NCBI GenBank assembly: GCA_001464215.1
Contig: LNEZ01000050.1
Location: 1 to 44,967 of the forward strand
DNA length: 44,967 bases
Reading direction: 5' to 3'
From: Rhizobiales bacterium Ga0077548
GTDB taxonomy: Bacteria; Pseudomonadota; Alphaproteobacteria; Rhizobiales; Xanthobacteraceae
The translations under genes and the position numbers were made by a program. This document shows, in pieces, positions 15,043 through 24,535 of the stretch (the first letter of the stretch is position 1; each line of letters begins with the position of its first letter). The notes beneath the pieces were generated by a model. That model ran no database searches. It saw nothing but the letters and a program-made list of their open reading frames with translations, and was not told the origin of the DNA.

Positions 15043-16524
15043 TTAGCGCCACCACCTGTCGGGAACCATGCGCGGACCCGCCGCCTGCTCGATCACGTGC
15101 GAAAGTGCGAATAGGTCTTCCTCACCGAAAGGCTTGCCGATGAGCTGAAGCCCGAGCGGCAAGCCATCATGATCGCGGCCCGCAGGGACCGAGATACCAG
15201 GCAATCCCGCCATGTTCACCGTCACCGTGAAGATGTCGTTGAGATACATCTCCACCGGATCGCTCGAGCCTTTCTCGCCGATGCCGAAGGCGCCTGACGG
15301 CGTCGCCGGCGTGAGGATCGCGTCCACGCCTTGGTTCCAAGCGTTGTCGAAGTCCTGCTTGATCAGCGTGCGGACCTTCTGCGCGCGGAGATAATATGCG
15401 TCGTAGTAACCTGCGGAAAGCACGTAAGTGCCAATCATGATGCGGCGGCGCACTTCCTTGCCGAAGCCTGCTGCGCGCGTCTGCTCGTACATATCGACGA
15501 TGTCTTTGCCGGGAACGCGCAGGCCGTAGCGCACGCCGTCATAGCGCGCGAGGTTGGACGAGGCTTCCGCGGGCGCGATGATGTAATACGCTGAAAGCGC
15601 GTACTTCGTGTGCGGAAGCGAAATGTCGATGATCTCGGCACCCGCTGCCTTCAGCCACTCGCGGCCCTTCTCCCATGGCTCGTCGATTTCAGCGGGCATA
15701 CCCTCGACACGATACTCTTTCGGAATACCGATCTTCATGCCCTTCACGCTTTTGCCGATCGCTTTTTCGTAATCGGGCACCGGCCGGTCGGAGCAAGTGG
15801 AATCTTTCGGATCGTGTCCCGCCATCGAGCGGAGCAGAATCGCGCAATCCTGCACGGTGCGCGCGAACGGTCCCGCCTGATCGAGCGAAGACGCGAACGC
15901 CACGATGCCCCAGCGCGAGCAGCGGCCGTACGTCGGCTTGATGCCGACGATACCGGTAAACGCCGCAGGCTGGCGGATCGAACCGCCGGTGTCGGTACCT
16001 GTCGCGCCTAAGCAAAGTTGCGCGGAGACCGCGGCAGCAGAACCGCCCGACGAGCCGCCGGGCACAAGCGGTTTGTCGTCACCCTTGCGCCGCCACGGCG
16101 AAATTACGTTGCCGAGTGCGGAGGTTTCGTTCGACGAGCCCATCGCGAATTCGTCGTTGTTCAGTTTGCCGAGCATCACCGCGCCGTCGCGCCAGAGCTG
16201 CGAGGTTACGGTCGACTCGTATTGCGGCACGAAGTTCTCGAGAATTTTCGAACACGCGGTTGTGCGCACGCCATTCGTCGCGAACAAATCCTTCACGCCG
16301 AGCGGAATGCCTTCGAGCGGCCCGCCTTCGCCCTTCGCGAGCTTCGCGTCGGAGGCGGCCGCCATCTTCTGTGCGTGTTCCGGCGTTTCCAGAACATAGG
16401 CATTCAGCACGCGCGCCTTTTCCATCGCGGAAAGATGCGCATCCGCCAATTCCTTCGCGGAGATTTTTTTCGCGCGCAGCGCGTCGCGCGCCTCGCTGAG
16501 CGTGAGCGAAGTTACATCAGCCAC
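15043..16524 (-). CDS. gatA: Aspartyl/glutamyl-tRNA amidotransferase subunit A
   Basis: A complete 493-residue amidase-signature enzyme that hydrolyses glutamine and supplies ammonia to GatB. The Ser-cisSer-Lys triad is visible: Lys78 in [11 protein letters not shown], Ser158 in [13 protein letters not shown] and Ser182 in [14 protein letters not shown]; the 24-residue spacing of the two serines matches characterised GatA proteins. The gene follows gatC with a 3-bp gap, so gatC-gatA form an operon. gatB is separate at 8861-10330. Length and motifs are ordinary. Confidence 0.97.
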   Translation of the reverse strand: MADVTSLTLSEARDALRAKKISAKELADAHLSAMEKARVLNAYVLETPEHAQKMAAASDAKLAKGEGGPLEGIPLGVKDLFATNGVRTTACSKILENFVPQYESTVTSQLWRDGAVMLGKLNNDEFAMGSSNETSALGNVISPWRRKGDDKPLVPGGSSGGSAAAVSAQLCLGATGTDTGGSIRQPAAFTGIVGIKPTYGRCSRWGIVAFASSLDQAGPFARTVQDCAILLRSMAGHDPKDSTCSDRPVPDYEKAIGKSVKGMKIGIPKEYRVEGMPAEIDEPWEKGREWLKAAGAEIIDISLPHTKYALSAYYIIAPAEASSNLARYDGVRYGLRVPGKDIVDMYEQTRAAGFGKEVRRRIMIGTYVLSAGYYDAYYLRAQKVRTLIKQDFDNAWNQGVDAILTPATPSGAFGIGEKGSSDPVEMYLNDIFTVTVNMAGLPGISVPAGRDHDGLPLGLQLIGKPFGEEDLFALSHVIEQAAGPRMVPDRWWR

Positions 16525-16527
16525 GCC

Positions 16528-16815
16528 TTACTCCACCACTTTGGGGACTTGAAAGAAGCCGTCGTCGGTCGCCGGCGCATTCGCCAACACGCGCTTCACA
16601 TAGTCGCCGTCGCTGACCACGTCGTCGCGCATTTTGAGCTTCATGTCTTCCACGCTCGCGGTCGGCTCGACGCCGTCCACGTTCACTTCGTTCAACTGCT
16701 CGACGAAAGCGAGCATATTGTTGATCTCGCCGCGCAGGTGCTCGATCTCATTGTCGGCGACGGCGATCCGCGCCAAATGCGCGATCCGCCGCACGGTCGC
16801 GGCATCGACGGACAT
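16528..16815 (-). CDS. gatC: Aspartyl/glutamyl-tRNA amidotransferase subunit C
   Basis: A 95-residue GatC that wraps around the GatA-GatB interface. The N-terminal [19 protein letters not shown] and [20 protein letters not shown] are family hallmarks, and the tail has [20 protein letters not shown]. It is first in the gatC-gatA operon. The upstream 65 bp lead back to the stop of the cyclic-nucleotide-domain gene, also on the minus strand. Confidence 0.96.
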   Translation of the reverse strand: MSVDAATVRRIAHLARIAVADNEIEHLRGEINNMLAFVEQLNEVNVDGVEPTASVEDMKLKMRDDVVSDGDYVKRVLANAPATDDGFFQVPKVVE

Positions 16816-16880
16816 GGAAGACTCCGTGGAAAATCGTTCTCGCGGGCTATAGCAGAGGGACTTTCATGGCCGCAACCGGC

Positions 16881-17249
16881 CTACATCGCCTGTCCCATGC
16901 CCCGGATGCGGCCCGCGAGCATTTGCATGATGTATTGCGCAAAGTGCGGGATTTCATCGACCATGAACCGGAATTTGCGGGCGTCGAGTTCGGTCAGTTC
17001 GCAATTTTCCTTCACCCGCGCGGTCGAAGAACGCGGCCTACCGTCGATCATCGACATGAATCCGATCGCGCCGTTCGGCTCGACGATCTCGATCACCTTA
17101 TCGCCGATAACCATCTCGACCACGCCTGACTGCACGACATACATACAGTCTCCGGGCTCGCCTTTATTGAATACGGTGCTGCCCGCCGTGAAGGCCACGC
17201 TTTTTCCCGCGCCGCGCGCCATCTGGCGCATATCGAATTCGCTGCTCAT
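16881..17249 (-). CDS. Stand-alone cyclic nucleotide-binding-like domain protein
   Basis: A 122-residue protein made almost entirely of one Crp-type cNMP-binding domain: [20 protein letters not shown] (beta-roll start), [20 protein letters not shown], and the phosphate-binding cassette region [17 protein letters not shown]. The cassette keeps Arg-Ser-Ser-Thr but the usual glycine-glutamate pair that contacts ribose is Gly-Phe here, so binding of cAMP may be altered or lost. There is no DNA-binding domain and no membrane helix. Its start overlaps the stop of the UPF0173 hydrolase upstream (ATGA), indicating translational coupling and a shared process. Confidence 0.82.
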   Translation of the reverse strand: MSSEFDMRQMARGAGKSVAFTAGSTVFNKGEPGDCMYVVQSGVVEMVIGDKVIEIVEPNGAIGFMSMIDGRPRSSTARVKENCELTELDARKFRFMVDEIPHFAQYIMQMLAGRIRGMGQAM

Positions 17250-17947
17250 AGGTCGAATGCTTTTCCCTTTTCCGCGACGACGACTTTTACGTCGCTTCCT
17301 TTCATCTCCGCGACGAACTTGTCGGGAGTCTGGTCGATGATCGGGAACGAACCGTAGTGGCAGGGGATCGCAGTCTTCAAGCCCTTGAAGAAGCGCTTCA
17401 CAGCCATTCCTGCGACCTTGCCGCCCATGGTGAAGCGGTCGCCTACTGGCACCATCGCCACCTGCGGCTGGTGGATTTCGTTGATCAGCGCCATGTCGGA
17501 AAAAATGTCGGTATCGCCCACGTGATAAACCGTCGGCTCGCCCGGCGCCTTCACGATGATCCCGCCCGGATTTCCCATCACTGCGAACTGCCCGTCTTCA
17601 ATCATGGTCGAGGAATGATCAGCGCGCACCAGCGTAACCGTGAAGCCGCCCTGATCCGTGGTGCCGCCGATGTTCATCGGGTCGAATTTCTTCACGCCCT
17701 TCCCGTTCAGCCACATACAGATTTCGAAATGGCTCACGACCGGTATGTCGAGTTCCTTCGCGATATCGGCGGTGTCGCCGATATGGTCGGAATGACCATG
17801 GGTCAGAAGAATATGCGTGGTGCCCTTCACGGCTTCCTTCCTGTCGCTGACGAAAGCCGGGTTGCCGGTGAAGAACGGGTCGATCAGCACCGCCTTGCCG
17901 CCGAAATCGAGCCGGAATGCCGAATGGCCGAACCAGGTAACGCGCAT
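17246..17947 (-). CDS. UPF0173 metallo-beta-lactamase-fold hydrolase (UlaG-like)
   Basis: A 233-residue predicted metal-dependent hydrolase. [20 protein letters not shown] starts the fold; the metal-binding HxHxDH is [13 protein letters not shown], with further ligands in [16 protein letters not shown] and [10 protein letters not shown]. The substrate is unknown; relatives act on phosphodiester or lactone bonds. ATG 17947 is chosen over a longer frame because GGGAGG lies just upstream and homologues begin at MRVTW. It is the first gene of a pair with the cNMP-domain protein, overlapping by 4 bp, and is divergent from ruvX. Confidence 0.9.
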   Translation of the reverse strand: MRVTWFGHSAFRLDFGGKAVLIDPFFTGNPAFVSDRKEAVKGTTHILLTHGHSDHIGDTADIAKELDIPVVSHFEICMWLNGKGVKKFDPMNIGGTTDQGGFTVTLVRADHSSTMIEDGQFAVMGNPGGIIVKAPGEPTVYHVGDTDIFSDMALINEIHQPQVAMVPVGDRFTMGGKVAGMAVKRFFKGLKTAIPCHYGSFPIIDQTPDKFVAEMKGSDVKVVVAEKGKAFDL

Positions 17948-18046
17948 TACTTCCTCCCAAGAAATTCCAATGATTTTTCTTCTGGGCGAGTATGAAGACC
18001 TGCGCATGGCGCGGCAACGCGGACCATGCTACCGGCTCGGCCTGTG

Positions 18047-18529
18047 ATGCCTGCCCGCTTCTGTGCCATCGACGAAATCACCTCCCTGTTCGCGTTCACA
18101 CCCAACGCGCGGCTGATCGGCGTCGACCTCGGCGAGAAGACCATCGGGCTCGCGCTCTCCGACGTGAACCTCACCATCGCCTCGCCGCTCGAGACCTTGC
18201 CGCGCAGCAAGTTCAAGGCGGACGCGGAGAAGCTGCTCGCGCTAGCCGCGAAGTTCGGCGTAGGCGGCCTCGTGATCGGCCTGCCGTTAAACATGGACGG
18301 GACGGAAGGCCCTAGCGCGCAATCCGCCCGCGCCTTCGTTCGCAATCTCACGCCGCTAACCGATCTCGCGATTGTCTTCTGGGACGAGCGGTTATCTACC
18401 GCGGCCGTCGAGCGCACTTTGATCGAGGCCGACACCTCGCGCAGGCGCCGGGACGAAGTCGTGGACAAGCTTGCCGCTGCCTACATTCTGCAAGGCGCGC
18501 TCGACCGTCTCGGCTATGGAACACGTTAA
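18047..18529 (+). CDS. ruvX: Holliday junction resolvase-like protein RuvX/YqgF
   Basis: About 160 residues, an RNase H-fold nuclease. [17 protein letters not shown] contains the first catalytic Asp; [37 protein letters not shown] and [15 protein letters not shown] complete the YqgF signature with the other acidic residues. The family is linked to 16S rRNA 5' maturation and to junction resolution. ATG 18047 ([10 protein letters not shown]) is favoured by similarity of start position to relatives; ATG 18026 is an alternative, and neither has a strong Shine-Dalgarno sequence. The next gene starts directly after its stop. Confidence 0.92.
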   Translation: MPARFCAIDEITSLFAFTPNARLIGVDLGEKTIGLALSDVNLTIASPLETLPRSKFKADAEKLLALAAKFGVGGLVIGLPLNMDGTEGPSAQSARAFVRNLTPLTDLAIVFWDERLSTAAVERTLIEADTSRRRRDEVVDKLAAAYILQGALDRLGYGTR

Positions 18530-19468
18530 ATGCAAGCCGTCCTCAATGCTTTGATCCCGGTATTTCTTCTGGTCGCGCTCGGCGTGTTTCTGAAGCGGAC
18601 GCTCCTGAAAAGCGAGAACGCGTGGGATTCGCTCGAAGACCTCACTTATTATGTGCTGTTCCCGGCGCTTCTGTTTCTCGCGACTGCTACCGCGGATCTT
18701 TCCAAAGTACCGATCTGGGGAATTTTCGCGGCGCTCGTAATTGCGATCCTCACAAGCGCGCTGTTGCTCCTCCTGCTCCGCGTGCCGATGCAGCGCGCCT
18801 TCGGCTGGTCAGGACCGTCCTACACTTCGGTGTTTCAGGGTGCGGTGCGCTGGAACACGTATATCGCGGTCGGCGTTGCTTCAGCGCTTCTCGGCGAAAT
18901 CGGTCTCGCCCTGGCCGCGGTCGCACTTGCGAGCATGATCCCGCTGATCAACGTGCTGAGCGTCGTCGTGCTGGCACGCTACGCGCCGAATTCGCCCGCG
19001 AAGGTGAAGCACGTTCTCGTGCATCTCTTGCGCAATCCGTTTATCTGGGCTTGCGGGCTCGGTATCGCCATCAACGCCGCGGGCATCCCGCTGCCGAAAG
19101 TATTCACCGGTTTCATGAATGTCTTGGGACAGGCGTCCCTACCGCTTGGCCTGATGATCGTCGGCGCCGGTCTCGACCTGAAGACGGTCGCGAAGATTGA
19201 TGCGGCGGTGCTCGTCTCAACGGGCGTGAAGATGCTGCTCTTGCCGGCAATTGCGATTGGCACCGGCTACTTCGCCGGCGTAACCGGACCTGCGCTCGCG
19301 GTAATTGCAATTGCCTCTTCGGTACCGTCCGCGCCGAATGGTTATATGCTCGCGCGCCAGATGGGCGGCGACGCGCCATTGCTCGCGCGCATTCTCACTA
19401 TCCAGATTTTCGTGGCGCTGGTTTCGATTCCGGCGGCGCTCTTTATCGCGGCCGCGCTCGGTCTCTAA
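18530..19468 (+). CDS. AEC family transporter (auxin efflux carrier superfamily)
   Basis: A 312-residue inner-membrane protein with about ten helices in two inverted halves. LNALIPVFLLVALGVFLKRT at the start, FQGAVRWNTYIAVGVASAL in helix 4 and IASSVPSAPNGYMLARQMGG in the second half are typical of the AEC/permease family, which exports or imports organic acids such as malate or malonate. The substrate is not deducible. Its ATG follows the ruvX TAA with no gap, so the two are co-translated. It runs into a minus-strand terminator serving the next gene. Confidence 0.88.
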   Translation: MQAVLNALIPVFLLVALGVFLKRTLLKSENAWDSLEDLTYYVLFPALLFLATATADLSKVPIWGIFAALVIAILTSALLLLLLRVPMQRAFGWSGPSYTSVFQGAVRWNTYIAVGVASALLGEIGLALAAVALASMIPLINVLSVVVLARYAPNSPAKVKHVLVHLLRNPFIWACGLGIAINAAGIPLPKVFTGFMNVLGQASLPLGLMIVGAGLDLKTVAKIDAAVLVSTGVKMLLLPAIAIGTGYFAGVTGPALAVIAIASSVPSAPNGYMLARQMGGDAPLLARILTIQIFVALVSIPAALFIAAALGL

Positions 19469-19483
19469 AAAAAGAAAAGCCCC

Positions 19484-19515
19484 TAAAAGAAAACGGCGGG
19501 CTCTCGCCCGCCGTT
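19484..19515 (-). terminator. Rho-independent terminator for the 19541 gene
   Basis: AACGGCGGGC (19492-19501) and GCCCGCCGTT (19506-19515) form a perfect 10-bp stem with a TCTC loop. On the minus strand it is followed by TTTCTTTT, so it ends transcription from the small gene at 19541-19885. The plus strand lacks a T tract. Confidence 0.75.
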
Positions 19516-19540
19516 CCCGAAACCGGAAATCCGGTAGAAC

Positions 19541-19885
19541 TTAGCACCAGCCCCAGTAGCCCTGGCCCTGATACGGACCGGTCTGGACCCAGCAACGCTG
19601 ACGCGGAGCCTGGTAATAACCGTAGGGCTGCTCGTAATAGCCGCGGTTCTGGTGGGCGGCGGCAGCGGCGGCGGCACCGAAGATGCCGAGCGCAACAGCC
19701 GGGGCGACCCAGTTGTTACGACGACGCCATTGCACGTCAGTGGTCTGTTCGTTGACGGCACCCTTGAGGTGAATCGCCGAAGCGGCAGGCGCCGCGTAAG
19801 CGGTATTCACCGCGCTCGTGGTGGCGGAGATAAGGACGGCGGCGACGAGCGCCAGCGCGAACTGATAAAGCTTGATTTTCTTCAT
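19541..19885 (-). CDS. Small secreted protein with VQWRRR motif and Tyr-rich tail
   Basis: A 114-residue exported protein, family not recognised. A long signal peptide (about 1-31, cleavage near AYA-A) is followed by VQWRRRNNW, a Gly/Ala hydrophobic segment (PAVALGIFGAAAAAAAH) and a tail rich in Tyr, Gln and Gly (NRGYYEQPYGYYQAP) ending with two cysteines (CWVQ... and WGWC). It is a paralogue of the 20060 gene, sharing signal peptide, WRR motif, hydrophobic segment and NRGYY/PYGYYEQ words. Envelope or surface association is likely. No function is claimed. Confidence 0.7.
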   Translation of the reverse strand: MKKIKLYQFALALVAAVLISATTSAVNTAYAAPAASAIHLKGAVNEQTTDVQWRRRNNWVAPAVALGIFGAAAAAAAHQNRGYYEQPYGYYQAPRQRCWVQTGPYQGQGYWGWC

Positions 19886-20022
19886 GGTCTGATAGCCTCG
19901 CTAATGACGCGCTTCTCTTGCGCGCTCGGGTGGAATTTCGCTCCTCCGGCATGAACCCCGGCTGAATGGACTGCGGCGTTCCTATGACTGGATAGTACAA
20001 AAAGCCTTTCCCCGCAAAGGGA

Positions 20023-20051
20023 TGACCGGAGCTTCAGGAAAGCCCCGGTCA
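20023..20051 (-). terminator. Possible hairpin terminator after the 20060 gene
   Basis: TGACCGG (20023-20029) pairs with CCGGTCA (20045-20051), extended by GCTT/AAGC beyond one mismatch. It lies just downstream of the minus-strand gene ending at 20060, but no clean T tract follows, so activity is uncertain. Confidence 0.35.
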
Positions 20052-20059
20052 CGTTCGCG

Positions 20060-20437
20060 TTATTTGCCTACGTAGTCGATCGGGTTGTCCCAGCTGTTGG
20101 GCTGATTGCCGTTCGGCTGCGCGTAAGAATAGCCATAAGGCTGCTCGTAATATCCGTAGGGCTGCTCATAGTAACCATACGGGGCGGAGTCGTAATAGCC
20201 GCGGTTCGCGATCGCAGAGCCGATCACGACGCCTGCGCCGAACGCGCCGAGACCGATCGCAACATTGCGGCCGCGATTACGGCGCCACTGCACCTGCTCG
20301 GTAGCCGACGGGGCGGCGGTCTTTAACGACTCGAGATTTGCACCAAGCGGAGCGGCATTCGCAGAGAGCGAAGACGCACCTGCAAGAAGCGCAACAGCAG
20401 CACTCGAAGAAAGAACAATACGGGTGAATTTGGTCAT
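20060..20437 (-). CDS. Small secreted protein with VQWRR motif and PYGYYEQ repeats
   Basis: A 125-residue exported protein, paralogue of 19541-19885. The signal peptide ends near ANA-A; VQWRRNRGRN is followed by a glycine-rich hydrophobic segment (VAIGLGAFGAGVVIGSAIA) and a Tyr-rich tail with tandem PYGYYEQ units at about residues 83-103. The segment resembles a glycine-zipper membrane insertion. ATG 20437 is preferred (GAGG 10 nt upstream) over a TTG at 20446. The 174-bp gap to the paralogue suggests each has its own promoter. Similar Tyr/Gly-rich small proteins are common in this order, but none has a function I can assign. Confidence 0.7.
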   Translation of the reverse strand: MTKFTRIVLSSSAAVALLAGASSLSANAAPLGANLESLKTAAPSATEQVQWRRNRGRNVAIGLGAFGAGVVIGSAIANRGYYDSAPYGYYEQPYGYYEQPYGYSYAQPNGNQPNSWDNPIDYVGK

Positions 20438-20523
20438 TCGATTCAAGCCTCATCCTAGCCGCGAAAGCGAATGATCGTGATCCGCGTGGCGGCTGTTAAA
20501 ACTGGTTATTCCTTGGGGTCAGT

Positions 20524-22176
20524 TCAAGCGACCCGCTGGAAACAACGGTCGATCAGGCGCTCAACGCCCGTACCCGGCATCGGGTTCCCGAAGTTCCGGA
20601 ATGCCAATCCCCCCAGCCTGCGCTCGGCGAAGGCTTCGGCAACCTCGGCAGGAGCGCTTTTCGCGAGTGCCGCTGCCGCGGCGAGCAACGCGAGCAGTTC
20701 GGTGGTGCGGCGTGCGAGCGCCTCGCGATCCGGGCTCGTGAATCCGGCCTTCACAAGCTCGATGGCTTTGCCGGCATTCGGCAGATCGCGTGTCGATTTT
20801 TCGAGCGACGCGAGCACGCGCTGCATCGCCTCGGGTTCGCGCGCAGCACCCCGCAGAAGATCGAGCGCCATGACATTGCCCGAGCCTTCCCAGATCGCGT
20901 TCAGCGGGCTCTCGCGATAGAACCGAGCGAGCGGTCCTTCCTCGACGTAGCCATTGCCGCCAAGACATTCCATGGCTTCATAGACGAAGCCCGGTGTCGC
21001 CTTGCAGACCCACATTTTCGCGGCCGGCGTCACGATACGCGCGAACGCCGCCTCGTCAGGATCGCTCGCCGATTTGTCGAAGGCAGAAGCTAGACGAAGC
21101 CCGAGCGCGAGCGCGCCTTCGCGCTCGAGCGCGAGATCGGCAAGCACCATCCGCATCAGCGGCTGATCGACGAGTTTTTTTTGAAACACAGTGCGGTGAC
21201 GCGTGTGATGCACGGCGTAGCGCAACGCGCCCTGCATGATGCCGAGCGAGCCGGTTACACAATCGAGCCTTGTCAGTTGCACCATGCCGATGATCGTTTT
21301 CACGCCGTCGCCTTCCGGCCCGCAGCGCCGCGCATAGGCGCCCTCAAACTCGACTTCGCTCGACGCATTCGAGCGGTTGCCGAGTTTCTCCTTGAGCCGC
21401 ATCAGGCGCAGCCCGTTCGCGGTGCCGTCCGGCTTCTGACGCGGCACCAGAAAACAGGTGAGCCCGCCTTTTGCCTGCGCGAGCACCAGGAACGCGTCGC
21501 ACATCGGCGCGGAGAAAAACCACTTGTGGCCGGTGATGCGGTAGGCGTCGCCGTCCTGCTCGGCGCGCGTCGTGTTCTGGCGCACATCGGTGCCACCCTG
21601 CTTCTCGGTCATGCCCATGCCGAATGTAACGCCGCGCTTCTCGCCGGGCGCGATGAAGCGCGGGTCGTATTCGCGCGAGCGGATGCGCGGCAGCCATTCC
21701 TGAAGGAGCATAGGCTCCGCGATAAGCGCGCCGGCCGCGGCATGGGTCATGGTGACGGGACACAGATGCCCCTGCTCGACTTCGCTCGCGAGATAATGAC
21801 GCGCAGAGCGGGCGACGTGCTCACCGGAAACGAAGCTGCCGTCCGCCGCCCAGACCGAAGCATGGACGCCGGCCTTGATGCTCTCTTCCATGAAGCGGTG
21901 GTAGGCGGGATGAAATTCGACCACGTCCGCGCGATGGCCTTGCCGGTCGTGGGTCCGCAATTTCGGCGTGTATTCGTTAGCGAGCCGCGCCAGCTCCGTC
22001 ATTTCCATGCGGCCCCAATGCGTGCCGAATTCGCGCAGCGAGCCTGCGGATTTTCCCGCGCCGAATGCCTCGACCGCATCCGTTAACGCCCCATCCGACG
22101 AATAGAGGTCGATATCGCCGAGCGGCGGCGACTGGTTGAACACCTCGTGCGTGGAAAACGGTGACGTTACGGACAT
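20524..22176 (-). CDS. aidB: AidB-like acyl-CoA dehydrogenase family protein
   Basis: A 550-residue flavoprotein of the AidB branch. MTEKQGGTDVRQNTTRAEQD is the FAD/substrate loop typical of AidB, with KWFFSAPMCDAFLVLAQA and NRSNASSEVEF following. The FAD-binding C-terminal domain has MECLGGNGYVEEGPLARFYR and IWEGSGNVMALDLLR, the latter diagnostic of AidB rather than ordinary acyl-CoA dehydrogenases. The last 110 residues correspond to AidB's helical DNA-binding extension. In E. coli AidB is an adaptive-response protein that binds DNA and shows weak isovaleryl-CoA dehydrogenase activity. Here it stands alone, with no ada or alkB nearby, so alkylation-response control is not evident. Confidence 0.9.
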   Translation of the reverse strand: MSVTSPFSTHEVFNQSPPLGDIDLYSSDGALTDAVEAFGAGKSAGSLREFGTHWGRMEMTELARLANEYTPKLRTHDRQGHRADVVEFHPAYHRFMEESIKAGVHASVWAADGSFVSGEHVARSARHYLASEVEQGHLCPVTMTHAAAGALIAEPMLLQEWLPRIRSREYDPRFIAPGEKRGVTFGMGMTEKQGGTDVRQNTTRAEQDGDAYRITGHKWFFSAPMCDAFLVLAQAKGGLTCFLVPRQKPDGTANGLRLMRLKEKLGNRSNASSEVEFEGAYARRCGPEGDGVKTIIGMVQLTRLDCVTGSLGIMQGALRYAVHHTRHRTVFQKKLVDQPLMRMVLADLALEREGALALGLRLASAFDKSASDPDEAAFARIVTPAAKMWVCKATPGFVYEAMECLGGNGYVEEGPLARFYRESPLNAIWEGSGNVMALDLLRGAAREPEAMQRVLASLEKSTRDLPNAGKAIELVKAGFTSPDREALARRTTELLALLAAAAALAKSAPAEVAEAFAERRLGGLAFRNFGNPMPGTGVERLIDRCFQRVA

Positions 22177-22274
22177 GGCGCTTCTTTCGGCACTACGCGC
22201 TTTGTGGACCGTTAATCTAACATGGCAATCGCCGCTTGCGATGCGCGGGCGATGGGTCTATGCGGTTGCCTTTA

Positions 22275-23228
22275 ATGACATCTCGCAGTCCTTCCACGTT
22301 TGCGCTCGCGCAACGCCATTTGCTGGGCATAGAAGGGCTTTCCGCTTCCGACATCACCGGTCTCCTCGATCTCGCCGAGGAATTTGTCGATCTGAACCGG
22401 CAGGTCCAGAAAAAGCGCACCACGCTCTCCGGCCGCACCCAGATCAATCTCTTTTTCGAGGCTTCCACCCGCACGCAAAGCTCGTTCGAGCTGGCCGGCA
22501 AGCGGCTCGGCGCCGACGTGATGAATATGTCGATCGCCGCCTCCTCGATCCGCAAGGGCGAGACGCTCTTGGACACCGCGCTTACGCTGAACGCCATGCA
22601 CCCCGACATGATCGTGGTACGCCATTCCGCCTCCGGCGCGGTCGAACTGCTTTCCCAGAAAGTCGAATGCTCGGTCATCAACGCCGGCGACGGCGCGCAT
22701 GAGCATCCGACGCAGGCGCTGCTCGACGCCCTCACCATCCGCCGTAACAAGGGCAGGCTTGAAGGCCTGACCGTCGCGATCTGCGGCGACATCGCGCATT
22801 CGCGGGTCGCGCGCTCGAACATTATCTTGCTCAATACCATGGGTGCGCGCGTCCGTGTCGTTGCGCCATCCACGCTCCTGCCTTCCGGAATTGAACGCAT
22901 GGGCGTCGAAGTCCATCGCGATATGCGCGAGGGACTGCGCGACGCCGATATTGTCATGATGCTTCGCTTACAGCGCGAACGCATGACCGGCTCGCTGATC
23001 CCTTCGTCACGCGAATATTTCCATTACTGGGGGCTGGACCCGGCGAAACTGAAATTCGCGAAGCCCGACGCGCTGGTCATGCATCCCGGTCCGATGAACC
23101 GCGGGGTTGAAATCGAAAGCTCGGTCGCTGACGGCGCGCAGTCTTTGATCCGCGAGCAGGTCGAGATGGGGGTCGCGGTGCGCATGGCGGTACTAGAGGC
23201 GCTCGCCAGAAATCTTCCCAACGCATGA
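22275..23228 (+). CDS. pyrB: Aspartate carbamoyltransferase catalytic subunit
   Basis: About 317 residues, the first committed enzyme of pyrimidine synthesis (carbamoyl phosphate plus aspartate). The carbamoyl-phosphate loop [33 protein letters not shown] and [14 protein letters not shown]-like tail ([16 protein letters not shown]) are all present. ATG 22275 ([15 protein letters not shown]) matches the start of relatives; ATG 22260 is possible and neither has a strong ribosome site. It overlaps pyrC by 4 bp and shares an operon with it and plsY. There is no regulatory pyrI subunit; the partner is the PyrC homologue. Confidence 0.95.
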   Translation: MTSRSPSTFALAQRHLLGIEGLSASDITGLLDLAEEFVDLNRQVQKKRTTLSGRTQINLFFEASTRTQSSFELAGKRLGADVMNMSIAASSIRKGETLLDTALTLNAMHPDMIVVRHSASGAVELLSQKVECSVINAGDGAHEHPTQALLDALTIRRNKGRLEGLTVAICGDIAHSRVARSNIILLNTMGARVRVVAPSTLLPSGIERMGVEVHRDMREGLRDADIVMMLRLQRERMTGSLIPSSREYFHYWGLDPAKLKFAKPDALVMHPGPMNRGVEIESSVADGAQSLIREQVEMGVAVRMAVLEALARNLPNA

Positions 23229-24532
23229 TCGCCCGCAACGAAAATCGCCCGCTCCTTCTCGCGAACGCTCGCGTAATCGACCCATCGCGCGATCTCGATA
23301 AGCCGGGCGACGTGCTGATCGCGGACGGGGTCATCAAGGAAGCCGGAAAAAACATCCGCGCTTCCGGCGCACCCGAAGGCACCGAGGTCGTCGACGTGAA
23401 GGGTCAGGTGGTAGCGCCCGGCCTGATCGATATGCGTGCCTTCATCGGCGAGCCGGGTGCCGAGCATCGCGAGACGTTAGCTACCGCTAGCTACGCTGCC
23501 GCAGCCGGCGGCGTGACCACGATCATCTGCCAGCCCGAAACCGATCCGCCGATCGACGATCCGGCAACGGTCGATTTCGTGCTCCGCCGCGCACGCGACA
23601 ACGCGGTCGTCCACATTCATCCCATGGCCGCCCTCACCAAGGGGTTAGAGGGCAGCGAGATGACCGAGATCGGTCTCTTGAAAGCCGCGGGTGCTGTCGC
23701 CTTCACCGAAGGCGCAAAGAGCGTGATGAACGCAAACGTCTTCCGCCGTGCATTGACCTATGCGCGCGACTTCGACGCGCTGATCGTGCACCACACCGAA
23801 GAGCAGAACCTCACCGGCTCCGGCGTCATGAACGCAGGCGAATATGCGTCTCGCCTCGGTCTCTCTGGCATCCCCAAAGCCGCCGAAACGATCATGCTCG
23901 AGCGCGACATTCGTCTCGTCGAGATTACCGGCGGCCGCTATCACGCGGCGTCCATCACCTGCCAGGACTCGCTCGACGTTCTCAAGCGCGCGAAAGATCG
24001 CGGACTTAAAGTGACGGCCTCTGCCTCGATCAATCATCTTGCGCTGAACGAAAACGACATCGGCTCCTACCGCACCTTCCTGAAGCTGCGTCCGCCGCTC
24101 CGCGCCGAGCAGGATCGCGCGGCACTCGCGGCAGCGGTGGCGGAAGGTTTGGTGGACGTCATCATGTCGGATCACGATCCGCAGGACGTCGAAGTGAAGC
24201 GCCTGCCCTTTGCAGAAGCGGCACACGGCGCGATCGGTTTAGAGACCATGCTGCCCGTCGGCCTTCGGCTGGTGCATGACGGCTCATTGACGCTGCTTGC
24301 GATGCTGCGCGCCATGTCCACGCGGCCTGCCGAATTGCTGGAGTTGCCGGGCGGCACGCTGCGCCCCGGCTCGCCTGCCGATATCGTCGTGTTCGATCCG
24401 GATGTGCCGTGGGTGCTCGACCGCGAAAGCCTGAAATCGCGCTGCACCAACACCGCGTTTGACGAAGCGAAGCTCACGGGCCGCGCGACCCGCACCATCG
24501 TTGCGGGCCGCACCGTCTACGAATACGTTTGA
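23225..24532 (+). CDS. pyrC: Dihydroorotase homologue PyrC', probably catalytically inactive
   Basis: A 435-residue class I dihydroorotase-like amidohydrolase. The overall fold is intact: [20 protein letters not shown] at the start, [40 protein letters not shown] and a C-terminal [15 protein letters not shown]. But the metal-binding HxH normally in the DxHxHxREPG motif is replaced: the sequence is [19 protein letters not shown], with Arg and Phe where the histidines should be. A later His position also differs ([11 protein letters not shown]). Such inactive PyrC' subunits are known to hold PyrB in complexes in pseudomonads. It is coupled to pyrB (ATGA). A separate functional dihydroorotase should exist elsewhere. 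Confidence 0.88.
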   Translation: MIARNENRPLLLANARVIDPSRDLDKPGDVLIADGVIKEAGKNIRASGAPEGTEVVDVKGQVVAPGLIDMRAFIGEPGAEHRETLATASYAAAAGGVTTIICQPETDPPIDDPATVDFVLRRARDNAVVHIHPMAALTKGLEGSEMTEIGLLKAAGAVAFTEGAKSVMNANVFRRALTYARDFDALIVHHTEEQNLTGSGVMNAGEYASRLGLSGIPKAAETIMLERDIRLVEITGGRYHAASITCQDSLDVLKRAKDRGLKVTASASINHLALNENDIGSYRTFLKLRPPLRAEQDRAALAAAVAEGLVDVIMSDHDPQDVEVKRLPFAEAAHGAIGLETMLPVGLRLVHDGSLTLLAMLRAMSTRPAELLELPGGTLRPGSPADIVVFDPDVPWVLDRESLKSRCTNTAFDEAKLTGRATRTIVAGRTVYEYV

Positions 24533-24535
24533 CGG

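Noticed and set aside
19957-19982. Minus-strand GGAAC upstream of the 19541 gene as a sigma-EcfG promoter
   Set aside because: At 17-bp spacing the -10 reads CGGG, not CGTT.
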